Shown here one piece after another: positions 43,020-55,692 of a stretch of 64,000 bases of DNA (its first letter is position 1; each line of letters opens with the position of its first letter). The notes beneath the pieces are model-generated. The model was not told the origin of the DNA. It saw only the letters and a list, made by a program, of their open reading frames with translations, and made no database searches. A program made the position numbers and the translations under genes. Source of the stretch: Symsagittifera roscoffensis (lineage: Eukaryota; Xenacoelomorpha; Acoela; Convolutidae); the NCBI RefSeq assembly GCF_963678635.1, contig NC_087069.1:29926776-29990775 (forward strand), written 5' to 3'.

Positions 43020-44291
43020 AAATGTTCTATCACAACGACGTGTGATCTGAATACAACAGAATTTACCCGTAGCTGCATTGAAAACTTCCAACTTCTTCAC
43101 AGATTCGACAAAAGTTCTAGCCTCTTCTACCGCCAAGACTGCAATTTCTGACTCGCTATCAGAAATGATGAACTTACAGTTTTCCTCAGTGGTCTCATTC
43201 GATTCAACTTCTACATAAGCTACGTTTTTGGAATTACAACATTTGGCAAATTGACCCTTATTGCTACACTTCCTACAAGTAACATTTATTGCTGGACAAT
43301 TTTGTTTGTGATTCGCAGAAAACTTGTTCCCACAAAAATAACAAAGCTTAGTTTTTTTTGTATTAGGATTTCTTCTCGCTCTACTATTCCTTTGGGCCCG
43401 ATTGATCCCATCCGACAGCTTTTTCCCTTTCACTGAAAACGTCGACTCCTGCTTAATACGCGCACTCTGGGCTGAATTGGACCCTTGATGGGAGAAACTG
43501 CCTGATACTGACGGATATCCGAGCTGTTTTTGCAGATTAGAAGCGGTCTGGGCCCCCTTCTCCTGTAATAATGCCGACTCTAACGTTTCTTCTGGAGTGG
43601 CCCCCGGACGAATACATAGTTCTCGTTAAACATCTTTATACCTCATTTTTGCAATGAAGACATCTCTCACCTTTTCCTTCTTCTGATCAATCGTCCAACC
43701 GCACAGTGCTGCTTGTCCCGTAAGACGCAAACAGAAAGCCTCCAGACTTTCTCGTTCATCATGCACGGCGTTATAAATTTGCAGACGTTCTATGATATAG
43801 TTTTTCTCCTTTCTGAAGAGGAGAACACAATGCTCGTAAAATTCTTGAAAGGAAATCGCACTAAGGTCCGCATGTGGATAACTCTGAAGGAAACGTTTTC
43901 TACATTCTGAGCCCAGAGAAAAGAAGATACGAGATTTAATTCGCTGTTCTACATCGTAGAAAAACACATCCGGTGCCACTCTGGGGCCTTTAGCCCGCCG
44001 TTCCTCATTCATCTCTGCCACTCTACGAGCAGCAAATGCGATTAGCTATGGCTGCTGCATCTTTATCGATTTCCACAGCCTCCGGTTTTGGGACTGGATC
44101 ATCATGAACTATACCCGGCGGTTTCAGCAACTCACGAGGATCGCACTTTTCCCGAAGCGTGATGGCTAGATTGAATTGCCTTATCTAAGAATCCAACTGC
44201 TGGGTGGATCGGCTGTTGGTTTATGCCAAAATACTGGAACGCCTGATAGGTCAGTCTGGTCGTCTGATACCGGAACTGCTGGCTGCGCCAT
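43020..44291 (-). pseudogene. gag: Element 2 gag, broken
   Basis: The ATG at 44291-44289 straddles the LTR end, as in element 1, starting MAQPAVPVSD-like. It stops soon after a PPSSW equivalent (about 44200). Frame 43626-44021 holds the capsid-like middle (RKRFLQSYPHADLSAISFQE, LRLTGQAALCGWTID). A TAA follows RYKDV, and frame 43008-43433 holds the zinc knuckles CYFCGNKFSANHKQNC and CRKCSNKGQFAKC, the latter with Gln for the zinc-binding His. It lacks the knuckle stop of element 1, so the two elements decayed independently. Confidence 0.82.
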
Positions 44292-44550
44292 GTGATAACT
44301 TAAAGGACTGAGATACCTAGCCAAGACTTAATACATCTTGATATATAAATAAAAAAGTACTTTCACAAATCATTCCATGGCAATAAATTGTGTCTACTTG
44401 AAGCTTTCATAGGTTGACTAGAGGTTGAAAAAATAAGCTTGCATAGTTTTGAACCAATTCTTGACAGGTCGATAGCGACCTTGATATCCAAAAATAGACT
44501 AACAACTAAGATTAGCATGACGTCATAAGTAACAAAAAAACACTGCGCCA
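44291..44550 (-). repeat. Gypsy element 2, 5' LTR
   Basis: It ends GTTATCACA at 44291 (minus) and starts at about 44550 with TGGCGCAGTG, an altered form of TGTGGTGCGG. TGACGTCA lies at 44518-44525 and GGTCGCTATCGACC at 44467-44480. About 25 bp shorter than the 3' LTR because the 3' copy has the internal duplication. Confidence 0.82.
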
Positions 44551-44639
44551 GCTTTCATTGCTTTCATTGCATTTTTCAGCTTTTCATTTCATAAGTTCAA
44601 TCAAACAAATATATATTTAGTTTTAGGCCAGTATTTAAC

Positions 44640-45130
44640 TAGAAACTTTACACGCGTTCTTCTCAATTGGGTAAACATTACCTAAAAAACGATGAAGACA
44701 AAAATTGCTCAGAATTTTAGCAGAGTTATTAGGGTGAGCTTTGTTTTGCGAATTTTGGAGCGAAATTTTCACTCCAAAAATGGATATGTTTTGGCATATG
44801 TGGGAAATCAAAATATGTGCCAAAAACTACTTGGTCGATCACTGATATGAATATATAAAAGTGAGCCTTTATCGTAGCCCAACAAACCAAATTTTAAAAT
44901 TGCGCTAAATGTTCAAAAAATGTTTTCAAAGCAGAAACTGATGTTATATTTAGTAAAAACGAACTTTTTAGTTCGTCGAACAAAAACAAATAAATTTATA
45001 CAATGTTTTAGAGAATATACCCTCGTTAAAGTTTGCTGGGCTGGCTATAATTATGTCTGTGATTGACCAAGTAGCTTTGGAGTAATTTTTGATTGACCAT
45101 AAACGATCTTTTTTGGGGTAAACTTTTGGG
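44640..45130. repeat. Dispersed repeat, copy A
   Basis: It matches 46900-47290 and 47775-48100 in direct orientation. Shared phrases are CGATGAAGACAAAAATT, GGTGAGCT.TGTTTTG.GAATTT, AAAAATGGAT.ATTTTGGC and TTATATTTAGTAAAAACG. No frame is conserved between copies. Confidence 0.7.
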
Positions 45131-46750
45131 TCCAAATTTTGTAAGAAAAAAACCAAGGTGCACCATAATAATTCAGTGGAAACTGAGCAAATTTTTTCTG
45201 CATTGTTTTTTCTATCTTAAGAAAAACACGATTTAATTTTTTAGTTTCATTGGTTTCGTTTGGATAAACTAAAAGAGCACTTTGTTCCCTTTTTGCAATT
45301 TATGGCAGTTTATATCATCGCAACTCATTCGAATAGAATCAAAATGCTAATTGACAAATGCAAAGGGGATTAAAATAATGCCTTACTCTTTTATACTTCT
45401 GCAAAAAACTATTAGCTTTTCAGATGAAGTTTTTTGGTTTACTTTCATTCTGAAGGTTCAGCGAATAGTGAATATTATTTTTTACTTTTTTTATTAAGTT
45501 ATATTTTTGCGGCTAAACTTTTTCGAACTTTATGCAATGACTTTTGCCGCTATGCCTGGGTCTCGGAGAACTGAAAACTTCTTGAGATGTGCACTTTAAT
45601 GAAAAAACAAGTAGCTAGCCAATTCTCTGCGGCTACATGTTTCAAATAGCCTTTTTGCAATTTTTTTATTTAAAAAAACTTAAAATAGGATTCTAAAAGA
45701 GTTTACACTTGAAAGAGATTTCGTAAAACAGTAATATGACCCCCGAGAGACTAGCTATTGAGAATAAATTAAGTTTGCTTGTAATACAATGTCATTTATG
45801 AGACTACTGAAGAATCCCAACAATAAAATTTCTATACAAGAAATTATAAGATTATCAAGATCTCCAACAATCCTTATGGAACAAGATTTTACAAGATCTA
45901 TACGGAACAATCCTTTAAATGGCTGTATTTTTTCATTTATTTGAACAAGTATTCTAGACTCGTGGCCCTAAGCTTATTGGTAAGGATATCACTTCGTGAG
46001 CGTCAGACCGTGAATTCGTTTTCCTGCCATGACAATGATAATAGGTGAGGACGAGATCTCATTTGAACTTTAGCTTCAGGTCTGCCACAGCCTCGCATAT
46101 TTCGGCTTCAAAAATGATGTCACTTGAAACTTCTAGACGCAAACAAAAACAACCATGAGTAGCCAAAAAAGAGCTGCGCTCAAAAAAATAACAGTCTGAA
46201 AAGTGGGGAAACAAGACAAATTATGCTTAGACAGGCTGAATAGCCTTTCATAGTTTTTCTACTAATCGCAGAACCCTCAATTACTTTAATTAGATTAGTT
46301 TTCTTTAGCATTTTTCTTTAGAAAACTTGTACACCATTATTGATATGTCTAGAATATGAGATGATGAGCATTTTGTATCGCAACGTTGAAGTTTTGAAAC
46401 AATTTCAAACTTCAGTTTTTGTAAATTTGTTCCAAAAAAATTTTATCGTAAATTTTTCATACTTGGGTCATAACTGATAATTTGACGAAACACAAACTAT
46501 TGTCATAAACAGTTCCTGGTTTATCTCATTTCGCAGTTTGTTTTGTGAGACTTGTAATGCCAGACTTGTAGGCGCAAGTGGTTTAATCACCAACTGAAAC
46601 GTTGTTTTGACTTCACTGGCATGATTTCTAATCGTAATTGCAGCAAAAACATATTTAATTAAATATAAGCGCCAATTTTAGATGTCTAATTGATTTATAA
46701 TATATAATAATGATAACACTTTTGGTGACCTTTTAACAAACTATAGTCAA
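45131..46750. other. No feature seen
   Basis: AT-rich sequence without a conserved frame, clear repeat or RNA gene on either strand. Confidence 0.4.
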
Positions 46751-46754
46751 TTAT

Positions 46755-47290
46755 AGTTTATAATAACATTTACAAAAATCTCCTATGATCTATTATATTA
46801 GATTATAATCCCCTTTTCTATCAAAATATTATCTCACAAAAAATTCATTTTTAATGGAATATAATTTAGCTATTCTACAGGGGCGGATCTATTTTCTTAA
46901 CACGCGTTCTTCTAAATTGGGTTGATTTTACTTAAAAAACGATGAAGACAAAAATTGCTTAGAGTTTTAGCAGAGTTTTTAAGGTGAGCTCTGTTTTGGG
47001 AATTTAGGAGCCAAAATTTTAACCCAAAAATGGATCATTTTTGGCTTTTTTAATCAATCGAAAATTACGCTAAAACTACTTTATCAATCACTGACATAAT
47101 TATATCGAATTGACTTTTCACCTAGCCCAACAAACCAATTTTAAGAAGGCTATTTTCTCCGCAAAAATTGTTCAAAATGTTCAAAAATGTTTCAGATAAA
47201 AAAATTGATATTATATTTAGTAAAAACGTCTTTTTTGTTTGAAAACCAAATAGTCCATACAATGTTTTGGAAAATATACCTCCCTGAAGT
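46755..47290. repeat. Dispersed repeat, copy B, with leader block and CAGGGGCGGATCTA end
   Basis: A leader block (46755-46865, TTTATAATAACATTTACAAAAATC...CCCCTTTTCTATCAAAA) precedes CAGGGGCGGATCTA at 46877 and the body. CAGGGGCGGATC resembles the start of many hAT-type terminal repeats, so the body may be a decayed non-autonomous hAT. A second leader-like block lies at 47286-47370. Confidence 0.55.
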
Positions 47291-47429
47291 TTAGATTGTA
47301 TTAGATTATAACCCCCTTTTCTATCAAAATATTATCTCACAAAAAATCACTAATAACGGATTATAATTTAGCTATTTTACAAGAAAACTCAGTAAAAATT
47401 AAATTTAATTAAAATTAAGCTATATCCAG

Positions 47430-47460
47430 TGGTGGATCTAGGATTTTCTCGAGGGGGAAC
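47430..47460. repeat. Isolated CAGTGGTGGATCTAGG terminus-like sequence
   Basis: CAGTGGTGGATCTAGGATTTT followed by CTCGAGGGGG is of the form seen at ends of hAT-like elements. No inverted partner was found nearby, so this may be a solo end. Confidence 0.3.
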
Positions 47461-47616
47461 GAACTATTAATTACATGTTTTGTAACGTTTATATAATGAT
47501 TGAAAGTTTTTTTCTTATTCGCGAATCAAGGTTTTCCTAACTTTTCGAAAAAAAAATTGTATAATTCTTTTCTCGAAGTCATACAGTGACTTCGAGTCAT
47601 ACAGTCATACAAATAC

Positions 47617-48100
47617 AGTTTATAATAACATTTACAAAAATCTCCTATGATCTATTATAAGAGATTATAATCCCCTTTTCTATCAAAACATTATCTCACA
47701 AAAAATCAATTTTAATGGATAATTATTTAGCTATTATACACGAAACAAATAGGTATTCTACAAGGGCGGATCTATTTTCTTAACACACGTTTTTCTAAAT
47801 TTGGTTGATTTTGCCTAAGAACGATGAAGACAAAAATTTTTAGGGTGAGCTCTGTTTTGCGAATTTTCCAAAACTGGATCATTTTTGGCTTACGTGGGCA
47901 ATCAAAAATTGAACACCAACAACTACTTGGTCGATCACTGATGTAAATATATCAAAGTGAGCCTTTAACGTAGCCCAATAAACCAAATTGTAGAAGTGCT
48001 ATTTTCTCCAAAATTGCGCTAAATGTTCAAAAAATATTTCTAAATCAGAAACTGATGTTATATTTAGTAAAAACGACATTTCATCTTTATCAAACAAAAA
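47617..48100. repeat. Dispersed repeat, copy C, with leader block
   Basis: The leader block at 47619-47730 is nearly identical to 46757-46865. The body follows from AAGGGCGGATCTA near 47763, so leader plus body form a direct repeat about 860 bp from copy B. Homology fades near 48100. Confidence 0.65.
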
Positions 48101-50300
48101 CAAATTAGTATGGATTAAAATTCGACAAAATTGAGTAAAAGTTCTCCAAAAATAATGATTAAAATAGATAATAATTCGATTATAAAGATTTTTTGTTTTG
48201 AAAATTATTAACATCATAAACCATTTTCAATGGATAATAATCAAATCTTTTTGAAATTTATGGAGACTGGAAATAAAAATCCATTATAGTTTATTAGCTT
48301 AGTTTCACTTTTTACTGAGTGCGGGCAGGCAAGCTTTAGTGATGTTTTTTAATCTATAATTATTATGCAACAATTTGGTCAAATTTGTTTAAATTGTTTA
48401 AAATATGTTCAAATTTGGAAAAACTTGACTTTCGAGTAGTTTTGATAATTTCCTATGATTAGTGTTTCATCGTCTATTGATTTTCCAGCAATTTTTCATT
48501 CTATCTGGAGCTTCTTTCACTTTATGAAACGGTAAAAATGCTCACTATCTTGAAGTGGTAAGAAATGCGTGACTAAATAAGTTATTGTTACCAAGAGCTT
48601 TTTCAAGACAATTATGATAAGTTTTCAATGCAGATCGATTGGCAATCCCAATAAAAAAGTTACTTTCAAAGAAAACTATATAATATTGGTATTAGCGAAC
48701 AAGGACCTGAAGTTTGGTCTAAAACTCCACAGAGGAATATGAAAATTGAAGTAAAAATTTAACTTGAGAATGGAGTTGATAAAACAGTTAAGATGAAGCC
48801 TTAAAACTGACATGATATTGCAAACGAAATTTAACTTTAGATAGAAAGTGGCAATGATCCGTGATACTGGTTAGTAAAACGTAAAACAAAAAATACACGA
48901 AAACTACAGTAAAGTTTGAGGTGCAAATAGGTGATAATCGAAGAAAAAGTGAAGTTTAAAATAAAATGAAAGTGAAGCTTTCAATTTTTATATTTCAATT
49001 TTTCAAGTGAAATCCATTTTATGTATATTATTTCGCGAGGTCTGAACATGCTCTGCTAGTTGCACAACATCTGCCTATTCTTGTTTGGCTAGTGTAAAAT
49101 ATGTAATCGTATGAACAGAACTATTTTGGGTTTCTCTACACTGAAAATCAATGGTTAGTAACTGCTTTTATTGTCCGTTTAGAGTGGTTCCATGTAAAAT
49201 TGTAAGATGAATCGACCACACATTTTGGACCGACAAATAATCACATAATTAGACGACGTATTCATACCATCACAAACAAAAGCAAAATTGTTTACCGTTT
49301 TAGAAAAATACTCTCAAATGGTACAAACAGAAAAAATGAAAGCAACCCAAACAAAGCAATTTTTTTCCGACAAGAGTTAAATCGAAAGAGCAATCGTTAG
49401 ATCTTTCGAAATAAGAATTAATGCAATTTTAAACTGCAACCAACATTGACTAAAAAGTTGAAAAATCTTGTAATTTTAAGTTTTTTTAAAATTAAATATG
49501 CATACAAAATGCAACTGAGTTCTATGAGATTTTACGACAACAGAAATACTTTGAATGGAAAATTGGAAAAACTGAACAGAATAAATTTAAATTTAAAAAA
49601 TAACAACTATTTTACGCAAAATGTGACGCATTCAGTTTTGAAATAGGAGCAGCACCAGCACTTTTACAATAACATCACGCAACAAATAAACAAACCTCAT
49701 TTTCGCAAACTCACGACTAATCACTCAAGCAAAAAAAAACACTCTCCACACTGATGAAAAAATGTACAGCTCAAATATATACACTTACAAATTTTGATTC
49801 GCAAACCTTTGAACCAAAACATCCAACAGTCTTATTCAGACACCATACACCAATAATATTTTTTTCACACATGAATCAAACTCAAACCATAGAGTATATA
49901 GACTTCAACTAGTTTTGAAGAAAATTTCATAACCTCCACAAAATCTGGACATCAGAAAGAAACCTTGCCCTACCAGCTACTCTGAGCAGAAAGACACTAA
50001 CCGAATTGTTGACACCAAAAACTACAGTTGAATTCCACAAAACCTAAAGTTGTTTCTCGCAAAAGATGAAACGTTGCGATGGTTAGAATGCAAAAAAAAA
50101 TGACTCAAATAAAATTCAATTTGGTAAATTAGATTAATTTTCACTTAATGAGAATTTCAAAACAATCATTGTAAAGTAGATTGAACAGGTAAAAACACAT
50201 TGGAACCCATCTCATAATCTTTACGGTTGAAAAACAATTCAAAAATCAAACACCATAAAAAAATTTTATTCAGTAACAAGAGGTTTCGAATAATAAAATC
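48101..50300. other. No feature seen
   Basis: AT-rich sequence with no supported gene. From about 49600 the plus strand becomes conspicuously A- and C-rich with little G, which marks the start of the graveyard to 57.6 kb. Confidence 0.4.
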
Positions 50301-50302
50301 AC

Positions 50303-50900
50303 ATGATACAAATGATCTTGCAGGATACCGTTGAATCACCATTAGATACAAATGAAAGAAAAACAATAAACGAAATTTATGAAACAAGCGATCCCATAGA
50401 CAATAATGCCGAAATAATAGAGAAAAACAACATGTTTTTCAACATGTACAGTTCATTTAACACGCAAACTACTTCGAAAATACCCAACTTTAGAACCCTC
50501 TATTCGCCTAATGAAATCTTGGCACAAATATTCAGTAAAAAATGCTAAGGCAGACAAGACAATTTTATGAAACAAAACTCTATTGCAATGTTTCCGAAAA
50601 ATATCAACACATCTATAAATGAAAAAGCAGACTTTTTAGAAGACTTCACAAAGATAAGAAAGTACCCTGTTTACCATTAAATTTAATTTTAGTAGCCTTT
50701 TTTTTAACATAAACACCAAACACCAAAAAAAACTACTTTGGTTCAGAAAACACATTTACACAAAAACTTTACTTCCCAAATGCACCCATTTGGAAATGAA
50801 ACTTATGCAATGACGGTCCCACATAACAATCAAAAAAAATGTTTTCACATTAGAAACAAATAGCACTAAAACAAGACTTTCAAGGACAAAACCTATGGTT
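50303..50900 (+). pseudogene. Possible decayed pol upstream of an integrase
   Basis: Frame 50303-50548 is open for about 80 codons (TSKIPNFRTLYSPNEILAQI near its end) with no recognised domain. Further coding-like scraps (FGNETYAMTVPHNN near 50790) precede the integrase remnant. The position suggests pol sequence of the same decayed element, but no diagnostic motif is seen. Confidence 0.25.
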
Positions 50901-51590
50901 AAACTACTGAAATTCATTTGATTTAAAAGGCCCAGTATGACAATCCTCTGAAGAAAACTTTAGGATAATAGTAGAGGCTTTCACCCAATATAGAACTCTG
51001 AGCCCAGTACCATGCTGTAAGGCTTACTACGCCTGCAAAACACTGCATAAACTCTGAATATGGAAGTTTGAATTACCCGAAATCTTTGGAACATACAAGG
51101 GCACTGTTTATATCGACAAAGAATTTATAATTTTATGCCAGTTATACAATGTCAACAACAAACCACGAACATCAATGCTTCATAAACAAATGGAACAGTT
51201 GAAGGCATGATTCGCTCACTACAAGACTACTTAAGATCTATCAGACACGAAAACGATAAAAAATGACCTGAAAAGTCAACGAACGTAAATTTATTTCCCC
51301 TAGCATATAAATTGCAAACGTCTACAACTTTTGGTTTATCACCTTGCGAACTGGTTTTTAAGCAAACGCCACGTAAGTCACAAACGTTTACAGCAAATGC
51401 TTCCAAAGACTCACTAGGATAGAGTAAATCAACAGAAGATTCAGAATGTTTATTTATCACCTGATAAAGACAAGGAAGATCAGTTTGTCCTTGACTAACT
51501 TCAAAACTAGCTTCCGATGCACATACTGTATTGATTTTAAATAGAGATAATAACACAAGGAAGAAAAACAACACAGAATTGTCACAAAAA
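50901..51590 (+). pseudogene. Decayed Ty3-like integrase core, third element
   Basis: Across several frames the integrase order can be followed. A LLKFI*F.KGP-like start near 50905 marks the first catalytic site. Next come EAFTQYRTLSPVPCC, then KFELPEIFGTYKGTVYID with the second Asp at 51115-51117. A TNGTVEGMIRSL equivalent has the Glu at 51201-51203 and is followed by SLQDYLRSIRHEND. Then come FPLAYKLQTSTTFGLSPCEL and VFKQTPRKSQ, the usual stretch after the DDE core. At least four frame changes and several stops are present. It is not of the same subfamily as elements 1 and 2. Confidence 0.7.
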
Positions 51591-52000
51591 TTTCAACCAC
51601 ATTTAAGTTCACATTTAAACCCAGCTTCACATTTAGTAGTTGAGCTATTTGTACTCAGACCAAAGTTATCAATGAACAAAATATTATCTAGATAATTATA
51701 ACCGAGACAAAAAAGACCCTACTAGATCATCAAGAAACCAATTGATGTCATATACAAGTTTTTTGATCAAATAAAAAAATAATTATTAGAACATGGAAGT
51801 AATCTTTAACCACATCATCCAAAGGAACACGCTCCCCAAGAACTAAATTAATTATACTCTTTTATGGAAATCACATTCTTTAATCACCAGCAGTTAAAAT
51901 AGTACAAACTCTCCAAACACCCAGAAACACTAGAAGAAACAAAAAAGAAAACTACACAAAAAAAACGAAAATAAAACAACCTAAACCTAAATCAAAAACA
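51591..52000 (+). pseudogene. Likely integrase C-terminal region of the third element
   Basis: Short pieces (VVELFVLRPKLSMNKILSR, then KPIDVIYKFFD and HGSNL) resemble the C-terminal domain that follows gypsy integrase cores: a surface phrase before a leader phrase and a closing his-x-x-n-l phrase. Stops and shifts throughout. Only the order supports the call. Confidence 0.35.
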
Positions 52001-55000
52001 GACAAAAAAACACAAACTAATGAAAAAACTAATACCAAACAATCGAACTGAAAAAAATCACCGCAACGCCAATCTTCTAGAGCAAGAAATCAATCTAAAA
52101 AATTTACCAAACATTTACGCCACTAACTAAGGCTTTGAAAAACTGAAAATTCTTGATGCATCTAAAAAATTCACAGAAAAAAAAGCTGTCTCGAAAAATT
52201 GAATGCAATCAACATACAAATTCTCGTCATTCTTCTTTTTCATGATTAAATACAACTATTCATACTAAAACCTTTCATCAATTAGCGTATTCAGTTCATT
52301 TTTCCAATCTCATTTGTCAATTCTATTTTTGAGGAAAAAATCATGCGTTCCTTTCGTTCACAATTTTTCAATCGCCGCCACTGTTCAATTGAACCATACA
52401 TATTTCTAATTTGAACTAGCCAAAACTCTATCACAAGGACATCCAGCTCAAAAATTAGCACCAGTTTTATATCAGACAATTCAAACAAAAACCATCTTAG
52501 AAATGAAACCCATATAAAAAATCCTGAACAAAAATCAACAAAATCAGATAAAATAATACCTAAATTTTGCCCAAAAAACCCTAGTTAGGTCAAACTGAAA
52601 AAAAATCAATGTTACCTAGCGTTAAGGAAAAATATCTCACAAAAATCTCTGTTTACCAAATGAATAAAAACAAGCAATAGTAACTTAATATCGAAACCTT
52701 CAGTTTCTCTTTCACCAATGCCTTACCAACCTCAAACCCTCTCGACGAAACCCACAGAAAAAAACAAAACCGACCTTGCCTCAGAGAACATGTAAGATTA
52801 GGAAATATCTCCGATAAGTGAATGCACTTTCCAAATGCGCACTTTCAAACTAGTCGCTTTCAAACAGTCGCTTTCAAACAGTTTTCCTTCGTTTTTCAAC
52901 TTTATTCGTCAAATATTTTTACATTTTTTTCATTTTTACAGACACACTTGACTTTAAAAAATTTTCTTCTCAATATTTTATATCTAGTTTTCAATTTTCT
53001 GTGCCCTTTTCAATTGTATTTATTTTTTTCCCAAACTATTTATCACCTTTCGACCAGCTACGATTAAATTTGATCTTCAATCACTTTCACTCCGAATGTT
53101 AAGAGTTCTTTTTAACGAAAAAAAATTCTTATTCTTTTAAAATCTTTTTTATTTTAGTACCATCTTTAACCCCAACATTTTTCAAAGGTTTCAATAGAGC
53201 AAAAATTGTTTTGCCAGTAATTGTAAATAGGTTTTCAATTTTTTGAAGAAAACTATCCTGCACATATCACTTTCTACACCCAAAAAAGAATGTATTTCCG
53301 ATTTGAACTAGAGCTATAACTATATAACAAGGACATCCAGCTCAAAATGAGCAATAACTTTACAACATCGAAATCAAAATCAATCTCAAGGAAAAACTGT
53401 TAATAGAAGACAAATGTTTCATCCGAGATGAATAAGAAAACTCACAGCACCAAGAATCCGTTTCAGTAAAAGTTCATCATCGAAACCTCATCTTCTTCAA
53501 CACCACAATGAAAAAAGTATATCAGAAACATCTACCCTTTAAACTGTAAGCTCCCCATATAGACCAATTTTTCAAACAGATATTGAGATTCTACCCCAAC
53601 CTCAGCACAATTAGGAGATAAACCATTCTACTCCCCAACAACCTCAGAACTGTCTGGCCACACCTACTGTCGAACTGTCTTTTTCGACACAGTTAACCGA
53701 GTCTAGTTAATGATCCAACTAAAACTACACCAGAACCGTCAACGTTTTCTTCGCCAACAACCCTTTCTCTATCTTCTGAGCTTTCATTTTCAAACGTACC
53801 ACACTTAACATTTTACTACCGAAGAAAATCAGAAATTTTAAATAACAGATATCAAGAATTACGAATTACCAGCAAGCCATTAAGACCTGATTGGAAAACT
53901 TTTATTGCAACTCCCCCCACTATTTGGATAAAATTCGAACAGCACTCGACTTCGTAATAAGGAACGGTATCGCTTAAACTACAGGCGCGATATTCACCAA
54001 TATATCCAAGTCCATAACCCACAACTATAGTCACAACAAAAAATTGATGTTCAAACTTGAGATAACGATCAAATTAACAAACCGCGCTTGTCATCAGTTT
54101 GTTTGCACTGATTTAACATACAAATACGACAGATACTTTCAATAAACCATTAAGACCTGAGGCTTTATTTTTTAAAATCCCTTTTCAGGGCCATGATATA
54201 CTTGTTTCTTTTATTAATTATAATACTAAACATCCTTTTTTTCCAAACAAATTTAATATCAACACCTCATAAAATTCCGTCACCACATACAAGATTGCAA
54301 AAGAAGACATTCATGCCATCTTTCAAGTAGCTAGAAGACAATCACAAATGCTAAAATTCCACCAAGATTATTTTTTAGAATCAATAGCTTTTGATTATTA
54401 TAAACTCACGTAAAGTTGTTTTGTGTTTTGTTTTGTAAATCAAGTAATTCAATGTCAATCAGAACCTTAAGCAAAATAAATAAAAAGTTATTCAAAATTA
54501 TTTTTCAACATTATTTTTTAAAGCCCGCGCAAAAACACTCGAAAGGAAAATAATAGTTATTTTTTCTGAAAAGAAATTATCTTGTTCACGAGTATCAAAC
54601 AAAAACAAAAACCAACTTGATCACAAACCATTTTGTCAAAGCAATATTAAACGACTTTTTCTTCTCAAGTTTAAAGATTGAACCAACAAACTGCAGCATT
54701 TCAGTTTAGTAGAAACAATTTATCGCATATTTCCAGAATCAAATAATCAAAAACAACTAGAAATTGGTCAAAATCACATACGATTTGACGACAAACATCG
54801 CTAGCATGGTACTCACAGATGATTAGTATGTGACATTTACTATAAGAAAAAAATTACTTCATCTGAGAATAAACCATCCCTCAAAGCGCAAAAGAACCAC
54901 AAAAAAAATATTACATCCAGAAAAAATCTTTTTGATTGGAAAATATAACTCTAACGAAATCAACTCACACGAGATTTGAAATATGACAAATTTTGTATCA

Positions 55001-55459
55001 AGGTAATTGCTTACCATGCAAGATTGATCAAAGATATTGCGAAACTACAACTCGCAGTCCAGCAACTATTGACTGGTTCCCCAAAAACGTTAAACCACAT
55101 CTCAAGTAGCTAAAAGACAAGCACGAAAGATGAATACCAATTTTCTAGAACAAAACTATTTTATCAAATCCAGGTAATTTAAAACTAGACAAAGATACCT
55201 ATAGTTATATTTCAGGCACTGAAATCAAAATAACTTGCTTTCAAATTTATCCAGAAACAGAACACGCGTATTATACCAGACCACTATTTAAAACACAACA
55301 TTCAAACAATTGTTTTAGATTATGAAAACGGACACGATAAAAAAACAGGAAAAACTTTTATTCTTGATACCGCAACAAATAGAAGTCAAGACGATAAAAG
55401 AAACAATGATTACAGGTTTTCCTATGTAAAAACAACGGACACGCAGGAAGAAAACTACT
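52001..55459. other. A/C-rich graveyard with partial duplications
   Basis: The plus strand is A- and C-rich and poor in G, as is common for RNA-templated retroelement coding strands. A segment near 52395-52460 (TTTGAACTAG...ACAAGGACATCCAGCTCAAAA) recurs near 53300-53355. The phrase CCATTAAGACCTGA occurs at 53878 and 54146. Coding-like scraps such as LSSELSFSNVPHLTFYYRRK near 53770-53820 suggest gag-like remains. No intact gene, LTR or tRNA was identified. Confidence 0.35.
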
Positions 55460-55692
55460 CCCAGAAAACCGTGATAGCCGACACCTCCAAAAACAATTAC
55501 TAATGAACTAAACTTTTTTAGAGCAAAACACTAGGAAATGCTCTTAGATATGAATTTTGTCTACAAGAATTGTCCTCCCAGAAAACCGTGATAGCCGACA
55601 CCTCCAAAAACTATTACTAATGAACTAAACATTTTTAGAGCAAAACACTAGGAAAAGCTCTTAGATATGAATATTGTCTACAAGAATTGCAG
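55460..55692. repeat. 117-bp direct tandem repeat, two copies
   Basis: CCCAGAAAACCGTGATAGCCG starts at 55460 and again at 55577. The copies differ at a few sites (ACAATT/CTATT, TTTTTT/ATTTTT, AAATGC/AAAAGC, TTTTGT/ATATTGT). The period is divisible by three, but no long frame crosses it. Confidence 0.85.

Larger units (their letters stand above)
35508..44550 (-). mobile_element. Second Ty3/gypsy element, older, integrase triplicated
   Basis: Read on the minus strand: 5' LTR (44550-44291), gag, protease, RT, RNase H, pre-integrase segment, three tandem integrase copies, tail, polypurine tract, 3' LTR (35792-35508). It is clearly related to the plus-strand element at 19425-32254 but diverged throughout. 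Its two LTRs differ visibly more from each other than those of element 1 do, which suggests an earlier insertion. RT and gag are frameshifted. No target duplication could be read. Confidence 0.88.

Noticed and set aside
35508-44550. 5-bp target duplication for element 2
   Set aside because: CACGT on one side and GCTTT on the other do not match. The 5' LTR edge is degraded, so no duplication can be claimed.
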